A stretch of 64,000 nt of DNA from Epiperipatus broadwayi (GCA_028023455.1 JAQFVV010001091.1:50067-114066), one strand, 5' to 3'; counted from the stretch's first letter, positions 34,419-48,112 are shown. The notes: generated by a model not told the origin, from the letters alone. A program made the numbers and translations.

Positions 34419-35423
34419 GCCACAACTTTCGTTCTTACACCGAAAATGTAGGGAAAAAAAAGAAAAGTTTGAAATAATTGTTAATTCTTTACCTCTTTTA
34501 ACTTCAGGTCACATCCCTGTGAAGATGTTGAGATATTTAGCGAAAAGTAGAAAAAAAATAAGCATCCAGGGAAAGATGAAGCAAAAAGAGAATTGCAAAA
34601 TCTGATTGTCAACAATGCACTGTAAGTCTATCTATTTTCAGTTTCAATTTATATAACTGACAATGTGATATTTAATTTATACAAATCTCTAACTTTGTTT
34701 CATATAGATACTTCTGTGATTATTGTAGACAATTTAAGATGCAAAATTCCCCATGATAGATCTTGAAAAAAAGATTTGTACTACAAAGCTTTTTTCCATA
34801 AAAATTATGTTTAAATATTAACAAGTCTTAAATAAATGAAAGTTATTTCGACATAATAGAACTCCTTCCTTATTAAATACATTATCATTGCTGACTTATA
34901 ACCTTTACAAAAAGTAAAAAAGATAAGTAACAATATTGCAAACATTATCAAATATTTCACAAATAAAAAAAAATCTATCCTCTCAAATATTTCACCAAAA
35001 AAATAAATCTATCTTCTCTTCTAAACATAACCCTAGCACAAACCCTAGCCATAGCTGTAACCGTAACTTACCCTACGCCTAAGACTGACCATAATTCTAC
35101 GCCTAACATTTCTAGCCAATCTCTACCTCTAAGCCTAATTTTCTTATGGTATTTGTTAAAGATTTTGTCATAATAGTATACCTTTATTTTATAGAAACAT
35201 TATCATTGCTGATCTATACATTTTACAAAACTAAACAAAGACAATTAACAACATTAGAAACGCCTACAAACATATCACAATTATATATATCATCATCATC
35301 ATCATCATTATCAACCATTATCAATCCACTGCAGGATGAAGGTCTCTCCAAGTTTAATCCATCTTCTCCGATCATTAGCTTCTCTTTTCCACATCACCCC
35401 TACACATTTTCTTATTTCATGTG

Positions 35424-35455
<32 letters not shown>

Positions 35456-38400
35456 CGTGCGTGTTAGAGAAAAATCTATGAAATGTAATGATTCAATTTT
35501 TCACTGACGACTTGTCTAATCAACACCAATGCAAAACATGAATTGATCTATATTATCTTTTGAATCAATGTACACCCTTTTAGCGGAACTTATCATTTTC
35601 AGACTTGTTCATGTATTCTTCAGTAAAAAAATATTTACATCATAATATCATATCTATTTTAATGATATTTTTTAAGTAGACAAAAAAGAAAAAAACAAAA
35701 CAAATATATGTTTATCAGAAATATCAATGAAATGCAGTGCTTGAATTTAAAATTGAGGAATGTCTAACGCATGACCATGCATTTATCAATTTAAAAAGTG
35801 TTAATCGCTCTATACTATCTTTTAAATAATCTACATTAGATTATTATATGCTTAACACAATTCAGATTTATAATTTTAACTGTTTTTATTACCGTTTACG
35901 GAATTATTGCTCGTTGAATATGTCCATTATTCAAGCGCAACTTATAATTTGCAGAATTGTTCAGAAATTCTTCAGTAAAAAAAATACATGTTAATAATAT
36001 ATCTATTTTAATGATATTTTTAAGTAGACCAAAAAGAAAAAAAAACAAATCTCGGTTTTGGAAATTATAGTAATCAAGTTAGTTTCGAGAAAGCGGACAA
36101 TGCACAAAGAAAAGCATTAAATCTAATCTAAGTTTAGATTGCACAAAAAAAAAAAAAAAACTTTACATAAAAATACATGCTAAGTACTCTCTTAAAGGTC
36201 ATTTTATGTGCGATAGCTTTCATTGTTACACCAAAATGTAGAACAAAATGAAAAGCTTGAAATAATCACGGATTATTTTACTACTTCCACTTCAGGTCAC
36301 CTCACTGTGATGATGAAGCAATATTTCTCAGATTGTTAAAAAAATGTCCTTACGAGAACATATGAAATAAAATAAAAAAACTTTGACAATATGAATGTCA
36401 AATAATGCATTGAAAATATATATATTTTCATTTTCAAGAAACATGACTCAGTGTCTGACATTTAATTTATAAAAATCTCCAATTCTGTTTCAAATAGATA
36501 CCTCGGTATTTATTGTGGACAGTTTGGCTGAAAAATTCAATACTATAGGTCTTAAAAAACGCTCTTTAGTATCACCTTTTTGTCCAAAATATTTATTTTT
36601 AACTATTAACAAGTCTTAAGTAAACGAAATTGAATTAGATTTAATAGAGCTGTTTCGTTTAATAAATTCGTTGCTGATTTATAAATTTTACAAAAAAATA
36701 AAAAAGGTACTTAACAACATTACAAACATTACCAAATATTACACAATTAAAAAAATCTAACTTCAACATTAAACATAACCCTAGCAATAACATTAACCCT
36801 AGCTGTAACCCTAATTCAAGCCCTAACCCTAGCCCTAAAGCTACCCTAGCTTTGAGACTAACTCTAACCATAAGTCATTCCCTTACCATATACCTAACCC
36901 AAGCTTTAAACCAATGCCCTTCTTTTAGGTATTTAAAAAAGATTTTGACATAAGAGTATTACTTAATTTTATAAGAACAGACTCTTTGATGACTTGTACA
37001 TTTTACAAAAAGTAAAGAAAAGGCAATTAACACGATTACAAAATTCATGAAATAAATATACCACAATTTTTAAAAAAAAATGTGTTATGGTTACTATATC
37101 AGAATTTCCTATGAAATGCAGTGATATCATTTTAAAATGAGGATTTATCTAACGCAAGTTTATGCAATTGTCAATTTTAAAAAAATATGATTTCTTCTAT
37201 ATATGTTGAATGATTTTTCTTAGATTATTAGATGCTTAACACAATTCAGATTTATAATTTTAACTTTTTTTATTATCGTTTATGGAATTATACCCATTTG
37301 AGAATGTCCACTCGCTTCAAATGCAACTTATAATTTGAAGAATTGTTCAGGAATTCTTCAATAAAAAATACATCTTAATATCATATGTATTTTAGTGATA
37401 TTTTTTAAGTAGATCAAAACAAAATCAAAACAAATATCTGTTTGGGAAATAGTAGGAATCAAGTTACTTTCTAGAAAGCGAAAACGTGCAAAAGTAAAGT
37501 ATTAATTCTTCTTTGAGTTTAGATTTCACAGAAACTACTTAAAAAATAGATTCTGAGCACGATCTCAAAGGTAATTTTATATGCTACAACTTTCAATAGT
37601 ACACCGAAAATGTAGAACAAACGGAAAAGCTTGAAATAATCCCGGATTATTTACGAACTTCAACTTTATGCTTCACGTCCTGTGAAGATGTTGCAATTTT
37701 TTTTTCAGGAAGTAAAAAAATCAGCATCCAACGATAGATAAAACACAAAGCAACTTAGAAAATTTAAATGTCAACAATGGACTGTAAATCTATCTATTTT
37801 CTCATTCAAGTTATATGACTGAGTTTGTAACATTTAATTTATATGGGATTTTAATTTTGGTTCAAATAGATACATTTATGATTATTGTGGACAATTTTAG
37901 CTAGAAATTCAACACGATAGATCTGGAAAAAACAAGAATTGTAGCGTCAAACTTTTGTCAAAAAGTTTATTTTTAATTATTAACAAATATTAGGTAAGTG
38001 AAAGTGATTTTCACATAGTAGAACTTTTTCAATTAGTAAGAACCTCTTCATTGCTGATCTATAAATTTTACAAAAACTAAAAAAAAGTAATTAACAACAT
38101 ACCAAACTTTATCATATACTCCACAATTAAAAAAAGTTTAACCCCAACTTTAAACATAACCCTAACACTAACCCTTTACCTAGTTTTAACCCAAATCCTA
38201 ACCTCAACCCTAACCATACTGTAGTGTTTAGCATAACCTAAGCCTAACCTTTACCCTAACCCTACGTCTAGTTCTAACCCTAAACCTAATTTCTTTTAGG
38301 TATTTGAAAGATATTTTGACAATAGAGAACAACTTCATTTAATAAAAACGTTCTTATGGCTGATTTATAAATTTTACAAAAACTAAAAGAAGGTAATTAA

Positions 38401-39785
38401 GAACATTGAATACTTATCAAATATTCCATAATTAAAAAAAATATATTTACCCTAAATTCTAAATATAACTCCAGTCCTAGCATAATAATATCATAAGCTC
38501 TAACCCTAATAGTACTCTAGCTCTAAGCCTAAGGCTAACCCAAAGCCTAACACCCTAACTCTAAACTAAGCTCTAACCCAAATCCTAACTTCTTTTAGGT
38601 ACATAAAAGCGAGATTGACATAAGAGGACTTCTTCATTTCATAAGAACATTCTTATTGCTGACTTATAAATTTTACATAAACAAAAAAATTAAATAGCTA
38701 CTTTGCAAACATTATCAAATATTCCACGATTAAAAAAATATTACCCTAACCATAAAAATAACCCTACCCATAATCATAATACTAACCCAAACCCATACCC
38801 TAACACTAAACCTACCCTATCCCTAAGCCAGCTCTAACCCTAAGTCTAACATTTAAAAAATCCTAAGCCAAGCTTTAACAAAGTCAGGCTGACATAAGAG
38901 TACTTTTTCATTTCATAAGAACACTCTCATAGCTGATTTATAAATTTTACATAAAACTAAAAAAAAAAAAAAAACGTTATTAACAATATTGAAAGTTTTA
39001 TCTAATATTCCATAATTTAAAAAAAATCTAACCCCAAATCGAAACATAACCCTAGCACTGAACATAGCCCTAACCATAACCATAACCCCACCCTATATTG
39101 AAGCCTAACGTTAACCCTATCCCTAAGTCCAGATCTAACTTAAAACCTAAATTCCTTTAGGTATTTGAAAGAGATTTTGACATAAGAGTACTTGTTCATT
39201 TCATAATTGCTGACTATATATTTTACAAAAATAAAGGACAGACAAATAATAGCATTACAAAGTTGATCAAATATTCCACAAATACAAGAAATAATCTTAC
39301 ATGTATTAGACTTTCTTTATCAGATATAACTATGAAATGCAGTGATTCAATTTTAAATTGCAGTCTTGTCTAACGCAAGACCATGCAATTGTCAAGTGAA
39401 AAAAGTGTGAATTTATCTACAATATCTTTTGAATCACCTTAATTAAATTATTATATGCTTAATGCAATTCAGATTTATAACATTAACTTTTTTATTACCA
39501 TTTAAGATATTATTGCAAATTGAGAATGTCCACCCTTGAAGCGCAACTTATAATTTGCAGAATTGTTAAGATATTCTTCAGTAAAAATAATTAACTTCTT
39601 AAAACCATATCTATTTTAATAATATTTTTTAAATAGACCCAAAAAAAACCACAATAGTATTCAATTTAGTTTGGAGAAAGCGGACTATTAGCATAAGGAA
39701 AGAATTAAACCTTCTTTGAGTTTAGATTTCGCAAAAACTATTTAATCTAAAAATATAAGTTCAGCACCGTGTTAACAATTACATC
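34419..39785. repeat. Complex tandem array with embedded telomere-like tracts
   Basis: Three higher-order units start near 34419, 36208 and 37570. Each has block a (CACCGAAAATGTAG … CTTCAGGTCAC … GTGAAGATGTTG), block b (AACAAGTCTTAA … ATTTTACAAAAA … telomere-like tract … TTTTAGGTATTTG) and block c (TGAAATGCAGTG … GCTTAACACAATTCAG … GCAACTTATAATTTG). Block b is single in units 1 and 2 and amplified to about four copies of 270-290 bp in unit 3. Every b block carries a degenerate CCCTAA-type tract: about 35020-35140, 36775-36910, 38155-38295, 38460-38590, 38745-38880 and 39040-39150. No coding function is seen; a Leu/Gly repeat frame at 36659-36871 is only the translated telomere-like tract. Confidence 0.85.
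35291..35420 (-). mobile_element. RTE-like LINE 3' end inside the tandem array
   Basis: On the minus strand it encodes MMW/VMW-KREANDRRRWIKL-like text (GVMWKREANDRRRW) and GETFILQW, then a stop and a (TGA)n tail, matching 29191-29380. It is present only in the first higher-order unit, so it inserted after the array formed, or units 2 and 3 descend from an empty copy. A (TA)n/(TG)n run follows at about 35425-35462. Confidence 0.8.
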
Positions 39786-42080
39786 ATTAATATCACATTT
39801 CAATATCTTCAGTAACCATCTTCCAAAAACGCTAAATAGATTAAATATGTAAAAACTGTAATAAAATATTACCAATAGTGTTCTAATATAAAAGTCTAAA
39901 CTCAGTTATGCTCCTCAAACACAACTGTTCTTAAAAATAAAAATTAAGTTTGTGACTTGATCATTAGAAACAAATAATATATTAGGTACTATCTGATATT
40001 ATTTATTGGCTCTTTATTAATCTTTATATTATCTTAATCAGAGCTGTAAGCGTGAAGACTGCAAATTGTGATTAAAAATGTCAAAAATAAATTTTAATTT
40101 ATTCAGATCGATTTATCATTAACTGACAAATATTTCATATTTAAGGTTTATTTTTTAGTAATGAATTAATAAGTTTTCGTATCACATTCTGTCATTTATA
40201 ATTTAAGCATTTAATGTAATAATCTATTTAAATCTATCTAAACAACAATTTATTTTTTATCTATTCAATTGAATTAAAAATTACCGTTTAATAAAGTTGA
40301 TGCTGACGATTTCTCAGAATTTTTTCTCAATTATACAGAATGATTCAGGATTCATTTTACTATTGGTTGTTCTCTTTATCAAAGTTTAGCTAAATGTACA
40401 AATGCACTCATTATGAATAGTGTCAAATGCAGTGTAGACGTGAGAATTCTAGTCTGAAAATATTTTGCCAAGTGTGATATTGCCAAATGGTACTTTAAAA
40501 ATTTTATTACATGGTAATTGATATGTTTATTGCTAAGTAATCAGTTATTAAAACTTCTGGAAATGGGTATTTGTATCCAAACAAACTATTACCATTTTAA
40601 ACATATGATCAAAAAGAAAAAAAACTTTTAGAAATCAGAGATAAGTAAAACAAAACGTGTTGGACACTATGAGACTTTAGACAGTTTAAATATTTTTTTA
40701 TCTATATAATCTTGCCCATTTTATTACAATTTATATTACCAATAACAGTTTTGGTATAATATTAAAAATTTGTTTTAACTATTTAGTAAATAAAAATCAA
40801 TGTTTTATGGACACGAATGTATACTGTAACCTAAATAAGGTGAACGAGAAATAATATACGAAATGGCAAGCAGTTTTTCGCATAAAATTTGAAATATTGC
40901 ACTATGTAAGCAAGTAAGTGCGGTGGGCAAGAAGCCGTTTTGTAACCTGGAAAGAATAAGTAAATTGATAATTGCTGCTGTCAATCTGCCATTTTGTAAC
41001 CAAAAGAAAGAGAAAATGATGCTTCGGCACACAGTACAAACTAAAACAATAATGTAAAGCAACAAAGCCAGCGAAGAAACTATTAAGCTATACTCAGTGG
41101 GTCAAATAACATATATCACATGACCAAGACATACAAGGGAAGCTCTATAATAAAATTAATAAAACACAAATTAACAATATTAATAAATTAAGCAGAGGCG
41201 AAATTTCAACTCAATCTAGCGTACATCAAAGTATGTTACTTTTATAAACATATGACATTAAGGTTACATTTAAATTTGTTCTACAATGATCTAAAATAAC
41301 GAGTATTTTTAATCTATCTTCAAAGATCTTATAATCACATTCTAAGCAGCTCATTGCTTTGACAAAGTAAAAATATTATTTCTTATAATTTAAAATATGC
41401 TTTGAAAATCATTGCCACGTGAAATTTATTTTTAAATATAAAACATTAACATCAAAATGCATTTAATAATATGGTTCTGTAAATTAAATAAATGTATCTC
41501 AGGATTATATGCTGTCATAAATTCTTTTGTTTCTAGACATATTCAATATCGAATGAAATCGTAGATTATAAATAAAAAAGACACACTTTCTTTAAGCTAA
41601 TGTCTTATCATAATTATAACAATAACCACACTACTTAAATAAAATACAATAACATGATGCCTTAATATGTAATAAGTTAATAAATAATCAGGATTACACT
41701 GAATTATTAAGAATGTGTAAGGCATTTATAACCAACATAAACATCTTGGAATAAATCGATTTGAGTATCTTCTAAATACTAATTTGTTGGGTTTTTTTTT
41801 TTTATTTTTTAATTAAATCGTATCTTCAAATAATAATTATAACTTTCCAATATAAAAATAAATAAATAAATAAGCGCTGTAATTTAAAGTAAGCAAATTA
41901 AATTAATTAAAGAGCTCCACATTGACATAACAAACTGTAACACTTTATTAAGCAAACACACATATCTTAGATATTATATTAAACCTTAAATATATCTATA
42001 AAGTGAAGTTTATGTTTATGTTTATATTTATTATCTATAAAATGACGTTTAGTGGGATTTCACTTATATTGTTAAAAGAA
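39786..42080. other. Non-coding stretch
   Basis: No supported gene. An 86-codon minus-strand frame at 40805-41065 includes two similar hydrophobic segments around an LQNG motif, but I see no family signature. TTTGTTGGGTTTTTTTT near 41783 resembles satellite text from the start of the window. Confidence 0.45.
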
Positions 42081-42180
42081 AGTTGCCTTGTCAACAGTTT
42101 AAAATTGTTGTTTGTTATGTATATTGGTATTGTCCAATTGTTGACTCGTTTCTAATAGTTACTTATCAACCCATTTCTTT
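42081..42180. mobile_element. Half-copy of the 30058 palindromic element
   Basis: AGTTGCCTTGTCAACAGTTT, then TTGTTTGTTATGTATATTGG and TTTCTAATAGTTACTTATCA follow the order of the right arm and flank at 30169-30270. The left arm is missing. Confidence 0.65.
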
Positions 42181-44110
42181 GTTCATTATTATACTTATTA
42201 TTGAGAGTATATAATGTAAACCCCATATCTTTCTTTGTTTAAAACCTCCTAGTCTTTTCTTACTATGTCCTATATATGTGGTACTAAGTAGTGTTTTATA
42301 AAATTATAGTTCAATAAAGCTTTTTGGACGTAAAAATCTCTAAATATGTAATAAAAGACCAGCGATTTGTTACATTTAAATATATTTAAGAGCAGTTCAA
42401 AAATATGTGGTTCGTTGCTTTTATTTTTTCATTAAATGCAGACGCCTTTTTCTAATAAAAACAATATTTATAATTATGGTAAATAATCAAACTGTAAAAT
42501 TTACTTTCATTTTAATGACATAGGTTTTATACAACTTATAAATTCTGAGATATGATGGTGGCAACTACATATTTAGAACAGCTTACGCTTTTGAACCCAT
42601 GTCTAACTAATTTAAATCCATCCTTTTTTTAATAGTTACACATACCTGAACCCAGCCTATTAATTATATATTTTAGCACATTCGCTTTTTCAATAACTGA
42701 GATATGTTATTCCATTGGCAAGAATTGCTAAAAAGGGCATTCCATTATTAGCTTATGATGATATGAGTTCTTAACTAGGTTCCAACTAATGTAAACTTTA
42801 ATAATTGGCGACTATAAGATGCATCATTTTTTATTATTATTTATAACCTCATTAAGATGAAGTATGTAACGTAAAAGGATAAGATAAATATATAATTCAA
42901 ATCAGTAGATGGTTTTAACGTATTTCAACCCGCATGAATATTAATATACATGTGAATTCAGTTATAAAATATATATTTTATTTACTAAGGCAATAACCTA
43001 AAGCATGTGCGGTTGAAAATGCGAAGGTAGGGACCTCTACAGGTCTTAACCACAAACTAGCTGTATGCATCTCACATTTGCGATTTGAATTTCATGTTCT
43101 AAATTGCAGTAATGTAGAATTAAAACTATTTTTTGATATATAGTTATCTCTAATTCAACTTTATATTCCAGAATTCATTATAAATTTTAAATCCACAAAT
43201 TTACCCAAGAGTGAAGATTTTTAGTAAAAAGAGATGTGTTTGTTTTATGCATTTAATAAATGTTAAAGGGATTTAACTTGATGGCGCTAGTGTATGAATC
43301 TGCTATTGTAATCTCATACTGATTTAAGCACTTCCTTTAGGATTTGTCATTATTAATTTTATTAGATACAAGTGTAGCATTTAAAATTACCGAAGCACTA
43401 AAGGTACTGAAATATATACTTATTAAACTAGATTATTGAAACTACCATATATGGATGTATCCATTTGTGAAATACATGCCTTGTTTCCACAATACTTCAG
43501 AAGTGAACAAATCACTATATATTATCAAGGAACTAAATTTTTATTTTTTTATTTACATAATGAATACAAGGAACTAAATTTGTATACCTATTCAGACACA
43601 TTGATTAAAGTATATTCTTCAATTGCATAAATTTTATGTTTTTAATATCATAGGGAAATTAAAGTTAATAAACTTGGATGGCTAGTTAATGATTGCTCCA
43701 CATTCAAATTGAATTTTAATCGTCATTAATAAAAGCAAAATCTCCAACTCAAATTTATATTTAGATAAAAATTTTGTGTCTATTTTAAATTCACTATTTT
43801 CTCGCATCAAGTTGTTTGCTATATATAAGTTGTTGCTTTTATTTATTTATGCGGTTAAATTTTCTAGATGCAATTTAAGCATTTAAAGTCATACATATTT
43901 GAATATGTTTCTTCAGAAACTTAAGACATTCTAAATATAAAAGAAATTCTCCGGCTTACTTGATATGTAATTTTTCAGTTAGTTGTAATGTAACAGAATA
44001 CCAATAAAAAGCAGTGTTTTAATAAACATTTGAAATCTGATGGCTATTTTTATAGTTGGTACTTCAAACAAAAAAAAGTACAAGACAGTATTGGAAGAAG
44101 ACTACTTAAA
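42181..44110. other. Non-coding stretch
   Basis: A+T-rich. A 64-codon frame at 43436-43630 lacks recognisable motifs and is probably chance. Confidence 0.5.
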
Positions 44111-44375
44111 TATTTAAATACTTACAACTCAGGTGCGACCCCACCGTCCTTGGTCACGTTTGGAGCATTCTGCATTCGCTTTTTACTCCCTTGATAATGG
44201 CCAACATCAGGCAACCATCAAGTGGGTATTGGTGACAAGTCAAACGCGGATACATCGTATTAGATGAGGTTTATATAAGCGAGCCCCCAACCTATAAGAG
44301 AACTACTTCCTAGCTTATAAGCGATACATCAAGGAGATGTGCCTGCGACAGTAAGCCATGTGATTAATATTAAAG
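44111..44375 (+). promoter_or_regulatory. GC-richer island with TATA box, possible promoter or solo LTR
   Basis: About 265 bp of clearly higher G+C content. TTATATAAGCGAGCCCCC at 44271-44288 is a good TATA-box core, followed about 25-60 nt later by C-rich and AACCTATAAGAG text. Upstream are CCCCACCGTCCTTGG and CAAACGCGG. No open frame or second copy was found in the window. A decayed LTR or a real core promoter for an unseen plus-strand transcript are both possible. Confidence 0.35.
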
Positions 44376-45602
44376 TGTTATATTTATCTAGTTTTTTTTT
44401 TTTTACTTCAATGACTTTAATTTTAAAATGCTGTAATATAAAAATCAATTTCAATTAAATTATGTATAGATTTTAAATAATAACTTGGGTTTTTTTGTGT
44501 GTTTTCATCATTCATTGAGACTTTAATGGCGCGCTCTATAAATAAATAAATAGTGTTATTAAAATTTTCAACTACGAAATTCTTATATTATGTTATCTCT
44601 CATAAATATGATAATTAGTGAGAATAATTTGTTTAGCCAAGTACTTGTAAATATTTACATGCAATATTTTAAATGACATGAAATTATTGTATTTGTGTCA
44701 ATTATCAGATTAGAATAAACATATGTAAGTCTACATTACCGAATTCATTACTTTTTGTCTGCTTTTATAACTGACAGTCATACGACGATAAGTGGGAAAA
44801 AGAAATGCCCTTACACGTACTGCATTTGTGTTGTGTTGAAATCTGTAGTAATGCTGGAGTGATGTTTTGTTATTAATAAATAATATATAATCGAATAAAA
44901 ATATTATGTTTTTTTTTTAAATATCATGATATATGGAATCGTCCGAAATAAAAATAACTATTTTTATTATAGTTAGAGATGGAAAATGTTTAGCTGTTTA
45001 AGCTAAAAGTAGTAGTTGACAAGCAATATGGAGACTTCCTCTTCAAATTCTGTCACTTCTTGCTCTTTTCTGACATGCCTCATGTGCAGGTACAATTATC
45101 ATATTGTAGTGTAGTGTCTTGCACCAGGTTTGATATATTTCATGTATTTTACAAAAATGACGATGATGAACGTATGGTCATCTGACAATTGTCTCATATT
45201 GTCTTGTTGTACACTGAAGCAAGCAGATTCAGCAAAATAGATATTCAATTGACCCGTTACGCCATTGGTTGTTTATTTACTTTCATTAACATTTCATTGA
45301 ACAGTGGTATGTGATTCAATCTGATCTTGTTGACATTGTGGCTTGGACTGTCCGTTGTGTTTAGGATAAAATTAACAAATGATTCACTACAATTTGTTTG
45401 TTAAATAATTTTGAATTGTGTTAATTACAGTAACCTAATCCAAACAAAGTTTAACCGTCTTGTGAGAGTTAGGATAGTCAGATTATATTAAAAAGTTAAA
45501 AGACTTGTTGATTTATTTCAATTATCAAGAAATAACTTTTCGAACTGTATAGTTTTAATACAGTAGTAAATTGTCCTTTATGCAGAATAGTAGCAGAATA
45601 AA
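44376..45602. other. Non-coding stretch
   Basis: No gene or known element is recognised. CATGTGCAGGTACA near 45080 is an isolated splice-like motif only. Confidence 0.45.
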
Positions 45603-47115
45603 CCACTAAACATCACATGATTAATATTTCTTATGCTAGTACATAACTATTATTAAACAGGCAAAAATTCCCAATACAGTAGTGCCACTCAGTGCCAACC
45701 AGAGTGATCAATGTATGCCAGAAGGCTTGTGCATAAAATCTTCATCTAGTGCCTACTCATCCAATATCCCCAGACTAGTTTCTGGCTTGTGGCCTTCGTC
45801 AGTGAGGAACCTTAAATCTGAGAGCACTGCATCTAGATCTTAGGATCTAATGCAACCATCCATCAGCCACCTTTCATCTCTATGTAACTACAAAACTATG
45901 AGAATAAAATTGAAAACACTATAATATTTTCAATCTAAGGTCAGTAGCTTATATAGTCATATGGGTCTGAACGCAGTTCAGTACCCATACATTTTGGTGT
46001 CTTTGGTTTTTTAACAATCATAGACACCATTATCTTATTAGGCAGGAATAGTGTTAAACCACTAAACATGACACAATCACTATTTCTTAGGCTAGCACGT
46101 AACTGTTATTAAACAGGCAAAAACTCTCCATACAGTAGTGCCACTCAGTGCCAACCAGAGTGATCAATGTATGCCAGAAGGCTTGTGCATAAAATCTTCA
46201 TCTAGTGCCTACTCATCCAATATCCCCAGACTAGTTTCTGGCTTGTGGCCTTCGTCAGTGAGGAACCTTAAATCTGAGAGCACTGCATCTAGATCTTAGG
46301 ATCTAATGCAACCATCCATCAGCCACCTTTCATCTCTATGTAACTACAAAACTATGAGAATAAAATTGAAAACACTATAATATTTTCAATCTAAGGTCAG
46401 TAGCTTATATAGTCATATGGGTCTGAACGCAGTTCAGTACCCATACATTTTGGTGTCTTTGGTTTTTTAACAATCATAGACACCATTATCTTATTAGGCA
46501 GGAATAGTGTTAAACCACTAAACATGACACAATCACTATTTCTTAGGCTAGCACGTAACTGTTATTAAACAGGCAAAAACTCTCCATACAGTAGTGCCAC
46601 TCAGTGCTAACCAGAGTAATCAATGGATGTCAGAAGGCTTGTGCATAAAATCTCCATCTAGTGCCTACTCATCCAATATCCCCAGACTAGTTTCTGGCTT
46701 GTGGCCTTCGTCAGTGAAGAGCTTTGCATCTGAGAGCACTGCACCTACATCTTAGGATCTAATGCAACCCTCCAGCAGCCATCTTTCATCTCTACCTAAC
46801 TACAAAACTATGAGAATATAATTGAAAACAGCAATATTTTCATTCTAAGATCAATAGCTTATATAGTCATATGGGTCTGAACCCAGTTCAGTACTCATAC
46901 ATTTTAGTGTCTTTGGCTTTTTAACAACCATAGACACTACTATCGTATTAGGCAGGATTGATGTTAAACCACTAAACATCACATGATCACTATTTCTTAT
47001 GCTAGGACATAACTGTTACTAATTAGGCAAAACTCTCCATACAGTAGTGCCACTCAATGCACAAGCCTTCTGACATCCATTGATTACTCTGGTTGGCACT
47101 GAGTGGAACTACTGT
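45603..47115. repeat. 456-bp tandem array built from the foldback module
   Basis: Starts of CCACTAAACAT at 45603, 46059, 46515 and 46969 give periods of 456, 456 and 454 bp. Units 1 and 2 are almost identical; unit 3 is more diverged, and unit 4 is truncated and turns into an inverted end (…GAGTTTTGCCTGTTTAATAG). Each unit contains the MITE-like ACAGGCAAAA…CTC end, CTTGTGGCCTTCGTCAGTGA and TTAGGATCTAATGCAACC, as in the isolated module at 31111-31462. A transposon has therefore been amplified into satellite form. Confidence 0.92.
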
Positions 47116-47577
47116 ATGAAGAGTTTTGCCTGTTTAATAGCAGAATAGTATTGCAAAGACATATTTGGCATTTAAATGTTTTGTAATTCTAAGATTTATT
47201 ACCAATGACTTTGAGCAATGAACTTATAATTTATGTGTTAAAAATAATGTTATCACTCAATTGATAACTGGCATAAAATTTCTTATTGTTAGACATCAAA
47301 CATTCACATCTACATTCAACGTACCAAAAAATATCCATGTTCAACAATATATACAGTAACATATAATATTTTGTAACCTTGGAGAAAGAGGAGAAGGTGA
47401 TGATGAGGTTAATAATCTTTAATAAGAATATTTAATAATAATAGAGAATCTCTAATATCTCTTTATTGGACTAATCTCAGTAAAACGGTGATTACAGCTA
47501 ATTTAAAAAGATACTTCACAGTCTTCTCCGAAAATAAAGGGGAAGTTTTTAAAGCAATAATAAAATGAATATCATAC
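47116..47577. other. A+T-rich non-coding stretch
   Basis: Nothing recognised. Confidence 0.5.
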
Positions 47578-47695
47578 AAACAGGAGATTTGAACTCAGAC
47601 ATTCAAGCACCCTTCAACTATCCACACTAACTCAAACAACTGATACATATGACCACACATATGTAGATAAGATAAATAATCACCAATATATATGT
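47578..47695 (-). mobile_element. tRNA-derived SINE, family C
   Basis: GATTTGAACTCAGACATTCA (complement of a B-box GAGTTCAAATC), CACCCTTCAACTATCC and the 3'-side ATAAATAATCACCAATATA match 62651-62760 in order. The B box suggests a tRNA-related head on the minus strand. This is a third SINE-like family in the window. Confidence 0.55.
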
Positions 47696-47738
47696 TTCAT
47701 GCTAAAACAACCCTCATCAGTTGGTCCAGATTATCATC

Positions 47739-48057
47739 TTTTCACACTTTAATGGACAGGCTTCAATTTACTCCAACCTCCAAATTTCAGCCATCCATAT
47801 CATTGAAAATCTGATGATGAAGGGTGCGTAGTTTACAAATATTTACACATGAAGCTTGTATCATGCCCATCCCACTTCTATATATTTAAATGGATAAAGG
47901 TCCTTTACAAGAGAGGTCAGAGTGACTTGAGGTTAACATGTATATGGCAATAATATTGGCATCTGCAAGAGATTTGGGCTTTCAACATCAGATTTTCAAT
48001 GATATGGATGGCTGAAAAGTTGAAGTAGATTGAAACCTGTCTATTAAAGTGTGAAAA
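47739..48057. repeat. 319-bp foldback element
   Basis: Arm 47739-47816 (TTTTCACACTTTAATGGACA … ATTGAAAATCTGATG) is the reverse complement, with mismatches, of arm 47986-48057 (CATCAGATTTTCAATGATAT … AAAGTGTGAAAA). The roughly 170-bp centre is unique here. No protein is encoded. Confidence 0.8.
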
Positions 48058-48112
48058 TTTGCTATCTTAATATATAATGAAACAGGTATTATATATATAT
48101 ATATATATATAA

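Noticed and set aside
36659-36871. Open frame with Leu-Gly repeats
   Set aside because: It is the translation of the degenerate CCCTAA-type tract in the tandem array, not a gene.
36775-36910. True telomere end
   Set aside because: The CCCTAA-like text is degenerate, short and embedded in an interstitial tandem repeat with unrelated sequence on both sides.
40805-41065. 86-codon minus-strand hydrophobic frame
   Set aside because: No start context, homologue-like motif or paired copy; composition matches the flanking DNA.
41400-41470. Possible fourth member of the small-protein family on the minus strand (a short match to the YA-x-LM text)
   Set aside because: Only a few codons match, and no W-x-NE or C-terminal tail follows at the expected distance.
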